Positions 1 to 11,226 of a stretch of 64,000 nucleotides of DNA are shown piece by piece. Numbering within the stretch: position 1 is the first letter of the stretch; the number at the start of each line of letters is the position of its first letter. A program made the translations under genes and the position numbers. Under the pieces are notes generated by a model that was not told where the DNA came from, searched no databases, and was given only the letters and a program-made list of their open reading frames with translations. Source of the stretch: Callorhinus ursinus (lineage: Eukaryota; Chordata; Mammalia; Carnivora; Otariidae); assembly GCF_003265705.1 (NCBI RefSeq), contig NW_020313140.1:691282-755281 (forward strand), written 5' to 3'.

Positions 1-206
1 CCGTCTGCTCGCAGGATTTTGATGAAGGCATCAAAAGTCCCGTGGTAGAGGCTCTTGCCTTTCTGGACCTGCAGCCGGGTGCGGATGAGGGTAAACGGGT
101 AGACGCTGACACGGATCATCATCGTCATTGCTACACCAAACACGTAAAACTTCTTCTTGTCCAAGTGTTCCCACTCGATGATCTGGATGTTGCGCTTGTC
201 CTCCAT
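1..206 (-). CDS. SLC25A44: SLC25A44, first coding exon (partial, runs off the window)
   Basis: Reading the minus strand from the ATG at 206-204 gives 68 codons plus two bases, starting MEDKRNIQIIEWEHLDKKKF and continuing through VYPFTLIRTRLQVQ to FIKILRADG. I recognise this as the N-terminus of SLC25A44, an inner mitochondrial membrane carrier known from the literature to import branched-chain amino acids in brown fat. The stretch VYPFTLIRTRLQ is the first mitochondrial-carrier signature (P-x-[DE]-x-x-[KR]) with Thr in the acidic position; from memory human SLC25A44 also has Thr there. The stretch around residues 20-40 is the first membrane helix. The start is set by family agreement and by a splice acceptor a few bases upstream: the minus strand reads CTCCAG/GTCTCCAG/GCGCC before the ATG, so two tandem AGs are possible. 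The other two carrier repeats lie beyond position 1. Confidence 0.95.
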   Translation of the reverse strand, partial: MEDKRNIQIIEWEHLDKKKFYVFGVAMTMMIRVSVYPFTLIRTRLQVQKGKSLYHGTFDAFIKILRAD

Positions 207-2194
207 GGCGCCTGGAGACCTGGAGACGTGAGCGGGCGGGAGGACGTGGGGAAGGAGGCTAGCGCTTCATGCTCTGTCCTGCTGGCTAGGCTCTGAGCCC
301 CGTCCTCAGGCTTCATCTCCTGGGGTACCCACCACCCCAAAGTTTAGATTCCAGTCCGGCTTGGCCGACTCTTGCCTGAGTCTTCATTTGGGGATCAAGA
401 TGCTGCCCCCCTCCCCGCCTCTTTCATCGGCCCTCCCCCAACTCCAGAGGCTGCTCCACACTTCAGCGACTCCTGCAGCCCCACCCCCACCTCGGCTCCC
501 TGCCCAGGCTGATCAAATCACCCACTGCAGTTCCTGCCTCTGCCTGGGCCCTGGTGCCCCAGCCCATGCTCCTCCTCTGCTCACCCAGGCAGAGCTCAGG
601 ACACTGTGTTGCTCTGGCTTTGGTCCCGCTTGAGGGCCGTGCATCCTGCCAGGCGGTCCTCCAAGTGGGACTAAGGGATGTCACTAAGTGATGCTTAGCA
701 GGATCCTAATGCGGAAGGGAAGTAAGTGCTCCATTTGGGATGCTCCTGGGCCCACTGAGGAGGCATGGCCTTGACCTCTGACCCTCAGCAGGGTGCCTCT
801 TTCGGCACCATATACAAACTGACTTACCTTACTTTGCTTCTGGTTTCCCCGTGCTGGCCCCTCTGAACTCCCCTGGCTCACACTCACTACACTTTTCTTT
901 CCTCCAGTCTGTATTAGAAGAAAACGTGGCACCCCCTCCCTCCCCTCCCTCCAGTGAAAGGAGTTAGAAAGTTAGGGACAAGCCAAAGGTCAGAGTCCTC
1001 TTTGGTTATTTGATAACTCACTCTAGAGAAAAAGGAAAGAACCAGCAGAGAGCTAAGTGGTTTCCCTGAAGTCTTGAGAACCACAGGGCAGAGGACATGC
1101 CTGGCCCTTCTCACCCCTAAGCACAGAAATCATAACCTCTGTCCTCTATAATGAGGGGAGATTCAAGTGACAGGGAAGATACAGACTCTGCCTTCAAAAA
1201 ACACACAGTCTGTTCCCGAAGACAACAGCATCCATCTGGGGAATGGATCTAAGATATAGAGAGAAAGAATCCAGGTCAAAGTACTGTAACGTGGCTCTGA
1301 GGTCAAGTGTATCCACTGCCTAAGTTCTCCAACAAAACTAGTACTAATGTAATAATTGTATAAAATCAGGAGCTTCCAACTTAACAACTGTCGAACAGCA
1401 GGTCATGATATGTTGGACATATTCTTGGTGACAACATAATGTGTTCCTGGGTAGGACACTGGACAGTTTCAGCCAGAGGGGAAATGGGGACGTGAAAGCG
1501 GCAGTGAGCAGTCAGGGGCTCCCCAGGCTTTGGGAGAAATCCCGACAGGCTGGGAAAGGAGGTGGCCACATAAAAGGGACAACTCTAGAAGCTGAAATGT
1601 TCCCGAATCCAGTGCCCTGGCCAGCCTCATGTCAAGTGTCTAAACAGAGTCCATCCTCAACCACCTTCCCCAACCAAAGGTCCCAAGCAGCCTGAGGAGC
1701 TTCTCACTTTACCATGGAAGTCAGTGGAGAAGCCCAGTGAGCTTTTCGGCCCCCGCCCCCCAGCTGGACTGTATCACTGTCACAGAAGGCCAGGCTGCCT
1801 GCAGTGCAAGCCGAGCACCTGTGCGTTGAGGGAAAACCTCAGCTTCCAGGTGAGGCAAATGGGAGGAACCCCTGGAGGGCAGAGCCCTTTGAACAGGGCA
1901 GGAATGCATGTCAACCACGAAAGCAGCAAACGATGGCTTGGAACAACCAGCTTGGCCCAAACGTGGGATGTGGGCAATGAGCGAGAGGAACGCTGCCGTG
2001 TCACTTGCTGTGGACAAAAGTGGCCCTTCCTCCCCAGCCTCAGCCGGGGACACCCACCAAGCCCAGCAGTCCTCTCCTCTGAGGCTTCAAGAGAAGGTGT
2101 CATTGTCTGCCCTGCCCCGAGTGTTTGTTATCCAGGGTCCCAAGGTCATGTTTCCAACACCAGTGAGCCATGAGCAGAGACAGACTCTAGGATT

Positions 2195-2345
2195 TTCTGA
2201 ATACCTATCACCTCATGTAATCCTTACAACTTAACCTGTGCACAGTTAGACACTTCTGCTAAATGAGGACACCGCCTCAGGTAAGTTAAAAGGAACAGGT
2301 CCAAGGTCACGCCGCTGGTCAGTGGTGGAGGCACGATATGAGCCA
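2195..2345 (-). repeat. MIR SINE fragment
   Basis: Reads as the reverse complement of the MIR consensus: CATGTAATCCTTACAACTT, then AAATGAGGACACCGCCTCAG, then CAAGGTCACGCCGCTGGTCAG. Old, diverged copy. Confidence 0.6.
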
Positions 2346-2780
2346 AGATTTCTCCTCTACTGACCATGCCTTCTACCCCATGGGAGGTGAGGAGTTCCAA
2401 CACAAGTCACACTGTTCAGTCTAAAGCCAAGTCACTCCCACCTGTGGGAGGCAGCATTAATGCCCTCATGGCTGCTGGTCACCCAAGGGTTAAGCATAAG
2501 CTCCTGGCCCCGCAGATGACCAGAGATTTCTCTCAGCTTTGTTCCAGAGAAACCAAGAGCTGCCCCTGCTTTCCCAGTGTGCTGGTGGAGTGACTGACCG
2601 AGCTGAGTGGCTGAGCAGCACGTTGCTGTCACAGGACAAATACAGCTGGGCCCAAGCAAGAGAGCCTCCTGCCGGGCTTGTGCAAACTATGTGCTAAGCA
2701 GGACAGAAAGGCAGAGCAGCAGATTCCGTCCCAGGACCTTCTGAACTTGTCAAGCTGAGTCACAAAGTACCAATATCTCT

Positions 2781-2975
2781 GGGGCCCCTGGGTGGCTCAG
2801 TCATTAAGCATCTGCCTTCAGCTCAGGTCATGAGTCCTGGGATCAAGCCCCACATCGGGCTCTCTGCTCAGCGGGGAGCCTGCTTGTCTCTCTGCTGCTC
2901 TGCCTGCCGCTACCCCTGCTTGTGGTCGCTCTTCTCTCTCTCTCTGACAAATAAAATCTTAAAAAAAAAAAAAAA
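2781..2975 (+). repeat. can-SINE (tRNA-Lys-derived SINEC)
   Basis: Starts GGGGCCCCTGGGTGGCTCAG and ends in CAAATAAAATC plus 15 A. A target-site duplication flanks it: AGTACCAATATCTC before and AGTATCAATATCTC after, with one mismatch. Confidence 0.93.
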
Positions 2976-3714
2976 CCAGTATCAATATCTCCTGACGAGA
3001 AGTCTTAATTAAGGCAGGACCCAGTGCCCCATTTCTCTGCTTTCCTCCATCACTTATGTGTGCCTGTTGATTTTAAATTCCCAGAAGGATGGCGGGGGAC
3101 TCTCCAACGCCAAAGCAGGTATCTCCTACCGTTGCCACAGTGACAGGAGAGGCCACTAAGGGTCACGCCTCAGAGGGAGAAGCCGGTACAGCTGAAGGCG
3201 AGAGGGCCTGGCACTCACTCCCTCGCCTCACAAGTGGGGTCTCAACCTGCTCTTTGTTACATAACCTCCAGACTTCCTGCTGAAACATCAAAACTAGTTC
3301 CTCTTGTTTTACCCACTGGAAAATCCTCTTGGCAGACACCTGTACGCACACTTCCTCCAGCCTTCCCTTCTCCCAACTCAATCAGCCCCCGTTCTTTATG
3401 GCTCTTTCCCAGACCCTTATTTGTGTGCACAGCTCTGATTCTGAATTTCCTCCCATCTTTTAACAACTGCTCAGGCAGAGAGGTTGAGATGCTTCCTGTG
3501 GGGACCCAACAGATGACCCAGGATGCCCTGAAGTCATCAAATGAGATGTCAGAGGCAGATCCTCCCCTACCAAGCTGCACAGGGGAAAGGGACAGATTGG
3601 TGGTCTCTGCACATCTCCCTTCCACTTGCACTCTTCCTGAACCAGAAACATCACACCAGACTATTCACTAGGTTCTGAGATAAGATTCTGGTTCGGGATA
3701 AGGCAGTGCCATCT

Positions 3715-3845
3715 GGAAGGCCAGGTCATGCAGTGGAAAGAACACCTGTCCTCAGGAGATCCAAGTTTGAGTTCCACTTCAATTGGTATGATTGGAACCA
3801 TGTCACTTCATTGAAACTCAGTTTTCTCATCTGGGAAGCGGGGCC
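3715..3845 (+). repeat. MIR SINE fragment
   Basis: Contains MIR-type segments: GGAGATCCAAGTTTGAGTTCC, the GTCACTTCATTGAAACTCAG equivalent of 'ttaacctctctgtgcctcag', and TTTTCTCATCTGGGAAG. Confidence 0.55.
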
Positions 3846-3949
3846 GGTCAGGCCTGCCATGGCTGTATAGTAGTGTGGAGCCACTCACGGGAGGCCATAC
3901 GTGTAAAAACGTTTTGTAACAGCAAAGCATCTCTATCATGGCACAAAGT

Positions 3950-4145
3950 TCTACTAGACAATGCTGCTCTAAATCCTGGCTCCTCAGAGCAGCACACACG
4001 CCAGCAGCACGGACATCAGCTGTATTTCTTGTTAGAAATACAGAGTTTCAGGTTGCAGGCTTGCCCTGCCGAATAAGAGCCAACATGTTAACAAGCTCTC
4101 TGGGTGATTAAATGTGCCAGCGTTTGGAAAACACTGCCTTAAATG
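3950..4145 (+). repeat. hAT-Charlie non-autonomous element (MER5-like)
   Basis: Carries the familiar pattern CTTGTTAGAAATACAGAGTTTC, then AACAAGCTCTCTGGGTGATTA, then GTTTGGAAAACACTG, close to MER5A. Confidence 0.6.
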
Positions 4146-4449
4146 TTAAGGATTGTCAGTATTACCATAACAATGATACAGCTACTCGAAGAGTCCAGGA
4201 CCATTATGACTCCATCCTGACTTGTCACCAGAACTGGGCCCAGTGATGGTTACTAGACGCAGGCAGAGCTTTCCGGGCTAGCCAGCCCCACCAAAATAAA
4301 TCCCCTTCTGCAGCTCCGGACCCACACCCACAGGCTTGGGTCCCCGATTCTCAGCTGCAAACAAGATCTTTGCTTCCCCCTTCTGTTCCTCCGTTCTCCC
4401 ATCGCATCTGCGAGACGCTGCAACCTGGGAGCCACCTCCCCCAGGACGA

Positions 4450-5260
4450 GCGCGGATACATTTACACGCTTGCCCACCTCTCCTCAGGGGAGGTCCCCGC
4501 GATGCCTCCGACCCCTCCTTCGAGGCCATCTCCTCTCTCCGTCACGGTGAGGTCCCACCCAGCTCTCCCTGTGGTCGTCCACTGGCACCCACGTGATCCC
4601 TCATCACTGACACCACATGACACCCGTCCATGCAGCGCCTGGCCTGGCCCCCCCGCACAGCCGCCCTGGGCCGGGGGCTCGGACCTGGCCGTGCCACGCC
4701 TCTCGCCCCGCTCCCTCCGCTGTGCGCTCCTCCGACAGGAACAGACGCCTGGCTGCAGTCGCCCCTGAGCCCCGGAGCTGCGAGGCCGGCTCCCGCGGAG
4801 CCGCAGGCACCCAGTGCTGCCGCCGTGACAGGTCCAGGTCCTCGGAGACCGTAGCCGTCAGGCACCCCGCGCCGGCCGTTCCTTACCTCCTCCGATCAGG
4901 GAGGTTCCGCCGCGACTGAGGCGAACTCCGAGCCCGGACCTCTAGGCCACAGCTCCCACTCTAGCCTCCATGCCCGGCGACCGCCGGCCCCCGCCCGCAT
5001 CTTCCTCCATCTCGACCGGGATCCCGGTACTGCCGGAACCGGAAATTGAGATACTGTCATTCCCGCCCCTCGCGGGGGGGGCGGGGATACGCCGCGGGCA
5101 GGTCCACCAATGGCGTGCTGAGCTTTTAGCCCCCCCTCTCCCCCGCCCCCGAGGAGGGGGGGAAATGGGCGGGGCCCGTGGCCATCTTGAATTCGGGCAG
5201 AAGCCACGCCTTCGTTGGCTTCGTCGTGCCCTCAGTTCTACGGCGCGTGCGTGTCCTTTC
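4450..5260 (-). promoter_or_regulatory. SLC25A44: CpG-island promoter of SLC25A44
   Basis: A GC- and CpG-rich block sits at the 5' side of SLC25A44. Visible sites include tandem ETS motifs CCGGAACCGGAA (5033-5044), a perfect 14-nt palindrome ACCGGGATCCCGGT (5015-5028), a GGGCGGGG Sp1-type box near 5168, a CCAAT box near 5108 and a YY1-type GCCATCTTG at 5181-5189. No TATA box is seen. This is the layout of a housekeeping promoter. The exact transcription start is not visible. CpG islands are often bidirectional, so a plus-strand transcript cannot be excluded. Confidence 0.75.
4887..5030 (-). other. SLC25A44: Putative 5' UTR exon 1 of SLC25A44
   Basis: The minus strand reads CCCTGATCGGAG/GTAAGGAACG, a strong splice donor at 4886-4881, inside the CpG island. 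An exon ending at 4887 and starting near the tandem ETS sites would supply the untranslated leader. The 5' boundary is an estimate. Confidence 0.4.
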
Positions 5261-5634
5261 TCGTTCGCAGAAGCCAAGTCACCTGGCCCGTCTTGAGGAT
5301 CCCGTTGTAAATGGGTCACCTTGTGTTTCGGGTCTACTGGAAATCCAACTTCCAATCTAATCTGTAATTTTTGCGTAACTTTTCTCATCTATGGAGCCAA
5401 ACAGGCCAATGTGCAGCAGGAAGGACTGAGGTTAGACAACCGATTTTGAGGTTTGAGAACTCAAAAAATTGCAGGAAGAGGGGCCGTTCTGGAGGTGGAG
5501 TGAGTGACATTAGGGTCTCGTCCCGCTCTGAAACTACTTATATTTGGATTTAAAAGGAGAGGAAGAGCTCTTTAAATGAGCGACTGGAAAGCCTGGGGTG
5601 GAGAGTCGGTTCATTTCAAATGAGGTATTTCCGC

Positions 5635-5705
5635 AAGTCAACAACAAAAGACAAAAAACCCCATTTAAAAGTGGACAAAGGACTTGAATAGACATCCCTT
5701 TCCTC
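5635..5705 (+). repeat. LINE-1 fragment
   Basis: AAAAACCCCATTTAAAAGTGG followed by ACAAAGGACTTGAATAGACAT matches the conserved L1 stretch 'aacccaatttaaaaatgggcaaaggacttgaatagacat'. Confidence 0.65.
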
Positions 5706-5879
5706 CCGTCAGTTCATTGGTAAGTCCCCTCTGCCGTTTGCACAGACCAAGTGTCTGGGGGCATCCTTGCACGCTCTCCATTTCTCACCCAACACGTGCA
5801 GCCTGTCATCAGACACCATGGGCTTCATCTCAAAATACGGCCAGAGCTTGGCCACTCCCCACCACCTCCACACTGCCTG

Positions 5880-6545
5880 CCTGGCCCCAGCCACCACTCT
5901 CACCTGGGTGATTCCAGAAGCTACCTCACCGGTTGCTTTGCTTCCACTCTTGCTCCTGCTATGTTCTAATCAGAAGACAGCAGCCAGGGTGATGCTTTTA
6001 AATTCTAGGTCAGATCATGTCCCCTCATCTGTTAGAAATGCTCCAGCAGTTCCCCATTTATTCGGAGTAAAAGCCAATATCTACAATGGCAAAGGCCTAC
6101 AGGGTCCTACAATCTCCCCCCGACCCTGCACACCCAGTATCTTTCTCCCTTCATCTCCTACTCTCACTCCTGCCTCAGGGCCTTTGCACTGGCTTCTGCT
6201 TATGTCTGGAAGTTTTCCTGCAGGCATCCACATAGCCTGTACTTTCTTTCATTGTTTCATTGCTCAAACTTCACCTTATCAATGAGACCTACTCTGAATC
6301 TCCTATTTAAAACTGTAGACACTCCTTCCACTCAACCTTCTTTCTGCAACTCAATTTTTTCCTTTACAGCACATCACCATCTAATGCACCCTACCTGTGT
6401 GACTTATTTCTGTCATCTGTCTCCCACACTAGGATGTATGCTCTATGACCACAAGAATTGTGTCTGCTTTGTTCATTGGTGTGCCATCAGTACCTAACAG
6501 TGCCTGTCACATAGGAGGTGCTCAGTAAATATTTGAATGAAAGAG
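5880..6545 (+). repeat. LINE-2 (L2) 3' end
   Basis: The order of landmarks matches the L2 3' end: GCCTCAGGGCCTTTGCACTGG (6174), CTCAAACTTCACCTTATCAATGAG, TCTCCCACACTAGGATGTATGC, AACAGTGCCTGTCACATAGG, and finally GCTCAGTAAATATTTGAATGA. Confidence 0.9.
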
Positions 6546-6938
6546 AGGATTTCAGCATTGAGAGTATTACCCAGGCACACAGAAACCCAATGAAGCAGCA
6601 GCAGTGTATAAAAAGGATTATAGTGAGGTGTACGTAGGGCCCTAACTGCGTGATAGGTTTGAGAAGAATCCAGAGGGGATGATGTCCTAGGTGGAAGAAA
6701 CAGCATGCCTCAAGGAACCATACTGTTAGTCCCGTTAGGCAGGTTGTCTGTTCATCTCTGTGTCACCAAGGCCTGAAATAGTGCTGGGCACTCAGTAAAG
6801 GTTTCCGGAAAACAGTACAAGGTGCTCGGCCGCTGCATGTGGTGCAAGGTGTATATGGAGCAACTAGAGGAAAGGCACACTGTCCCAGGAGGTTATTCCG
6901 GAGTTCTTTACTCTGGAGTGAATGAAAAGCCATTTCAA

Positions 6939-7167
6939 GTTTTTTTTCCTCTTAAAATTTATTTATTTATTTGAGAGAGGGAAAGCAAGAGCACGTGTGT
7001 GCACGAGCAGGGGGAGGGGCAGAGGGAGAGGAAGAGAAAGAACCTCAAGCAGACTCCCCGCTGAGCGCGAAGTCCGACGTGGGGCTCTATCTCACGACCC
7101 TGAGATCATGACCTGAGCTGAAATCGAGAGTCGGATGCTCAACCAACTGAGCCACCCAGGCTCCCCT
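6939..7167 (-). repeat. can-SINE, reverse orientation
   Basis: AATTTATTTATTTATTTGAGAG at the left and CAACTGAGCCACCCAGG at the right are the reverse complement of the SINE. An exact 11-bp target-site duplication AGCCATTTCAA lies at 6928-6938 and 7168-7178. Confidence 0.95.
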
Positions 7168-7800
7168 AGCCATTTCAAATTTTAGGCAGAATTTTTTTTT
7201 TTTTTTAGTTAAGTTCCTCTTGACCCAGGCCAGAGAATGGAGTCTGGATGGGAGTGGCAGAAAGGTGGAAGAGACTGGTTAGGGGTCGGCTCTGGTTGCC
7301 TTGGTGAGGTGGTCAGGACCTGGTGGGACTGCAGAGGTCCTGAGGAATTCCCGGGCAAGCGAGGAGGGGGAGGAGATGGGGTGGGGACCCAGTCAGTGGA
7401 GTGGAGGGGTGGGAGAGAGGAAGTGTTGGGTGAGCCCCAACCCTCCATGTTGCAGTGTAATCGCTAGCATAGGGGAACATGGGAGAGGGAGCAGGTTTGG
7501 AGGGGATGATAAATTGAATTTGGGACATGTTGCATTAGAGTGTCTGTGGCGTGTCCAAGTGGAGGTAAGCAGTAGCTAGAAGGGCAGGCAATGCACTGTC
7601 CCCCACAAGACCTCTTCCCCAGCTTGTGGCCGGCCCTGCTGCTGTGCTGTAAGCCGTGTGCGGACAGGAAGTAAGTCTGACTCATGTGTCTCCTGCTGTC
7701 TAAGTCAAATTCTGGACCACAGCACGTGCTGAGTGCGTGTTTGCTGAATGGATGGATAGATGGACAGATGGGCGTCTTTCGTTAAGAGGAGGGAGAGGAA

Positions 7801-7992
7801 GGGGCGCCTGGGTGGCTCAGTCGTTAAGCGTCTGCCTTCGGCTCAGGTCATGGTCCCAGGGTCCTGGGATCGAGCCCCGCATCGGGCTCCCTGCTCCGCG
7901 GGAAGCCTGCTTCTCCCTCTCCCGCTCCCCCTGCTTGTGTTCCCCCCGCTCTCTCTGTCAAATAAATAAATAAAATCTTAAAAAAAAAAAAG
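7801..7992 (+). repeat. can-SINE
   Basis: GGGGCGCCTGGGTGGCTCAG start, CATCGGGCTCCCTGCTCCGC body, AAATAAATAAATAAAATC tail and a 12-A run. Confidence 0.95.
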
Positions 7993-8960
7993 CGGTGGGA
8001 GAAGAAGTAGTAGGCATGGTGACACTGTCCAAGGGAGCTTTTAGCGGGAGAGAAGAGAAGGATGCTCGCAGGAAACAGGTGCAGTGGCAGGCAGGTAGGC
8101 AGGTAAGTGAGAGAGCACACAGCCAGAGACCAAAGGACAGGTGTTGCAGGAAGAAATTGCCACCAAGGTCAAAGGCTGCTGAGAGGTCACGTAGGGCGAG
8201 TGGGAGGGAGGTTGTGCTGTCACAGATGGTAAGCGTCCTGTCGCTAGGCGCGTAGTGCCTCACGCTGCCGGCTGTGGAGGTGGCTTGAGGTGCCTCCTGT
8301 CCGCCGGGGTGTGGACAGCCCACTCCCTGTCCGCATTCTTCTAGTTGGCTCAGGTACCTCCTGAGTGATGCACACAGTGAGTGCCAGGGAAATCTTGGGG
8401 GAGAAGAATCGGCCAGGGCTTGGGCTGGTTGGGAAGATGGCACAGAGGCGTCTAAACTGTACCTCAGAAGGAGATGAGGAAAGAGAAATTTCCAGAGTGA
8501 TGGTGAGGGGAGGCAGAGAAGAGGAGAGAAAGGATGTGCTTCCAGAAGCCTCTGGGTCCCCTGGATGAAGACGTCCGGCGGGCTTGTCCTCGTGCTGGCT
8601 GGAGCGCAGGAGAAAGCTCGCTCTGGAGCTGCCCGTTTGGCAGTGAGGGATCCGTAACGCTTAAAGCAGAAGGAGCTTCCTGTGCCTTCCTTTTCGAGAG
8701 GTGAGGGGTGGCAGCACAGACAGGAAAGGTGCGCCGAGTTGCTGGCAGCAGCCGCGTCCTGGCTCAGCGCCCTCGGGGGGCCCCACTGCTCTTGGTCTAG
8801 AGGTCCGCAGGGGAGCCGCAAGACGAGTCTCGCAGGTGCTTGAACAGCGAAAGCCAGGCTTGGGGTAACAGCACCTTGGGTGACAGAGGAAGATGAGGAA
8901 GACGGAGCCAGCCGGGGAGAGAGATATTCCTAGAGAAGCCAACTCACTCCAGTAAAGAAG

Positions 8961-9240
8961 ACACAGCAGACGGGATGTGGAGAGGCTTGCGCACCCGTGT
9001 TCATTCCAGCAGCGTTCACCGTAGCCAAGAAGTGCGACAACTCGAGCGTCCACCAGCGTGTGAACAGGTGAAGAAGCTGCGGGACGAACCTACAACGGCA
9101 GTGTTCAGCCCCCAACAGGGAAGGAAGTCCACCAACATGGATGAGACTTGAGGATGTTATGGGAGTGAAAAAAGCCAGTGGCAGGAGGCCAAATACTGTG
9201 TGACTCCGCTTACATGAAGTACACATTGTTTGCTTTGTGC
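8961..9240 (+). repeat. LINE-1 3' region fragment
   Basis: Landmarks in L1 order: CACCCGTGTTCATTCCAGCAGC, GTCCACCAGCGTGTGAACAGG, ACCAACATGGATGAGACTTGAG, AAATACTGTGTGACTCCGCTTA. It is diverged from the usual CATTATTCACAATAGCC. Confidence 0.75.
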
Positions 9241-9954
9241 CGTGTTAAAAATAAAAACATCTTTAAAAAAGAAGCCCCAGAGAAAGAGAGTTATGGGGAT
9301 ACAGTGGCCAAGTGTGAAGGTGGCACAGAGGTCAAGGCCAGGTGGGGCTTACGGGTAGCTTCGGTGAGTCATTTTTGCAGAGAGGTAGGGGAGAAAGCCA
9401 GAGCACAGGGCATCCAAGGGGGTGAGGGCCTCTCTGGGGGAGCCATGGGCAGGCAGCCGGAAAGGACCCTCTCTGGGCTTTGGTAAGAACGGGGAAGAGA
9501 GCCAGTGGGTGTGGGGGGCGGCAGGGTGCAGCGTTATCCTTTGTTTGGACCCTGCAGAGAGCACCCAGCACAGGGGCTGGTGGGAGAGGCAGGGTGCTAG
9601 GGTGAGGGCAGTGCTGGGGTCTCGGCGGAGAGGAGCCTCCAAACGGGTGCGCACAGAGCGCGGCTCCTCAGACTGTTAGATCGGGGAAGGGTGTGGCCAG
9701 GCTGGGGGTGGCTGCACGGTTGCTCCGTAAATTCAGTCCACCAAGAGGGGAGCAGGGACCGTGGGGCCAGCAGCTGCAGGGAGCGGCCACGGATGAGGAA
9801 AGGGCTGTGGGGTTGGTTCTGGGTGTGGGCAGGTGGCAGGGCAGGTGCTTTGCCCTTGGAGGCGGCCGCGGCCCCCACAAACCTGGCGCTCCTCCCCGCT
9901 GAGGCCCTCCGCCCCGCGGTCCTCGGCTGCAGCCTTCAGCTCCCACAGAAACCA

Positions 9955-10633
9955 CACCAGTCGTGAGCTTTGTCTTTTTAATAAAAAATAAACTGTCTGT
10001 GACAAGCGGTCTTCTGAATCCCAAAATAAGGGAAAGGGGAGAGGAGGGCCTGAAGAGGTCAGCCCGAGGTGAGGCAGGAACAAGGCTCAGATTACCCCTG
10101 TCCTTCCAGCACAGCAGGGGTCACAGTCTGCCCCGACCGAAACAAGAAGGAAGGTGGTCACTTGCCGGGGGTCAGCGGTGCTGGGTGGACAAGGTGGCAG
10201 GATGGGGCAGCTCCCTGCAGGGCCCTGGGACGGCGGAGTCTTGGTGTCCGTGGGGGCGGCTGCTGCCCCCGGCGGGGGGGGGTCTCCAGGGACGGCGGGC
10301 GGCGGCGTGCCCACTCGTGTACACCTTGGGCTTCGTTACCAAGGGGCCTGGAGCAGTCTCGTGTTTTAGGGGCTCCTGGAGCGGTATGTTTCTGGAGGGA
10401 TCCGCTCCAGGTCTTCTTGTTTGGTCCAGGCCTGGGACGGCCCGTTGGAGGGCCCATGTGTGCGGTGGAGGGGAGGCCCACAGGGCGTCAGGCTGCTGGG
10501 TTCCAGCCCCGCTGAGGGCCCCGGGTGACAAGGCGGGAAGGTGGTGTGCTGTGCCCCGCCCCCGCCCTCAGGGCCGTGCTGCCCCAGGTCCCCCAGCAGC
10601 GCGGCGGTCGCCCCCCTACCCTGCGCCCAGAGT
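9955..10633 (-). other. SEMA4A: SEMA4A 3' untranslated region
   Basis: This follows the TAG stop at 10636-10634 and ends just past the ATTAAA signal at 9982-9977. The roughly 680-nt length fits a compact semaphorin 3' UTR. The cleavage point is estimated. Confidence 0.6.
9977..9982 (-). terminator. SEMA4A: SEMA4A poly(A) signal ATTAAA (candidate)
   Basis: The minus strand reads TTTTTTATTAAAAAGAC. ATTAAA is the commonest variant hexamer. The same AT-rich block also contains AATAAA on the plus strand, so it could end transcripts in both directions. Confidence 0.5.
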
Positions 10634-11226
10634 CTACGCCACCTCGGTGCCCAGGTGGTTGTTGTCGGCGTCCACATCGCTGGCGGACGGCCTGCGTTCC
10701 TTGGGAGGTTGGAGGGGCTGCTCCCGGCTCAGGGGGGCCTTCTCCCCCGGGGGCAGGGTCCCACAGCCCTGCACCTTGCCCCGGGCTCGGAGAGCCCCCA
10801 GTGGGGAGGCGAGGAGGAGGAGGAGGGCTCCTGAAAGCACTAAGGCCAGGAGCACAGTGACTGTGAGGAAGTGCGGCCAGTAAGACCGCCGGGCAGCCAG
10901 GGCAGCCCCGCCGCCAACCCTGGTCAGTGGGGCCTCCACACGCTCCCGGGGAATGCCCCCCAGCTCGGGGTCCAGGGCCAGGGGCTGATCCTGGCTGTGC
11001 ACCCAGTAGGACACCACAGGGTACGAGAAGCCATTCTCCGTGGCCCAGCACTGGTACAGGCCCCCTACCCCACCCTGCAGCAGCAGCACCAGGGAGCCAT
11101 TGAAGACCGCCGAAGAGGCTTCTGGGAGCTTGGCTGCGCCCTGACTCCAGCGGTACGAGGCCAGGGCCGAGAGGTGGGGGCAGGGGAGCTCCAGGATGGA
11201 GTTGGGGACAGCCAGGACTTCTTTAA
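10634..11226 (-). CDS. SEMA4A: SEMA4A last coding exon (Ig-like, membrane helix, cytoplasmic tail)
   Basis: Begins after CTACAG in phase 1 (split Ile), then [20 protein letters not shown]. It contains the Ig-like domain with paired Cys (LPCPHL ... [10 protein letters not shown]), the helix [20 protein letters not shown], and a tail ending [17 protein letters not shown] before TAG. Confidence 0.97.

Larger units (their letters stand above)
207..4886 (-). other. SLC25A44: SLC25A44 intron 1 (between 5' UTR exon and first coding exon)
   Basis: No coding exon is visible here. The stretch holds two MIR-like fragments, one can-SINE and one MER5-like hAT fragment, each listed separately; the rest is unique sequence with no recognisable feature. 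The intron boundary at 4886 depends on the inferred exon 1 donor. Confidence 0.5.
5270..9950. other. Intergenic region between SLC25A44 and SEMA4A
   Basis: No gene is seen. The region holds an L1 fragment, a long L2 fragment, two can-SINEs, a second L2 scrap (about 6750-6805) and an L1 3' fragment. About 7210-7570 and 8000-8960 resemble old interspersed repeats that I cannot assign to a family. Confidence 0.7.

Noticed and set aside
7801..7875. tRNA-like sequence with A and B box resemblance (also at the other SINE heads)
   Set aside because: These are the tRNA-derived heads of can-SINEs, followed by the CT-rich body and A tail, not functional tRNA genes.
9963..10883. Plus-strand open frame of 306 codons
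   Set aside because: Lies antisense to the SEMA4A last exon and 3' UTR, has biased low-complexity content and resembles no protein.
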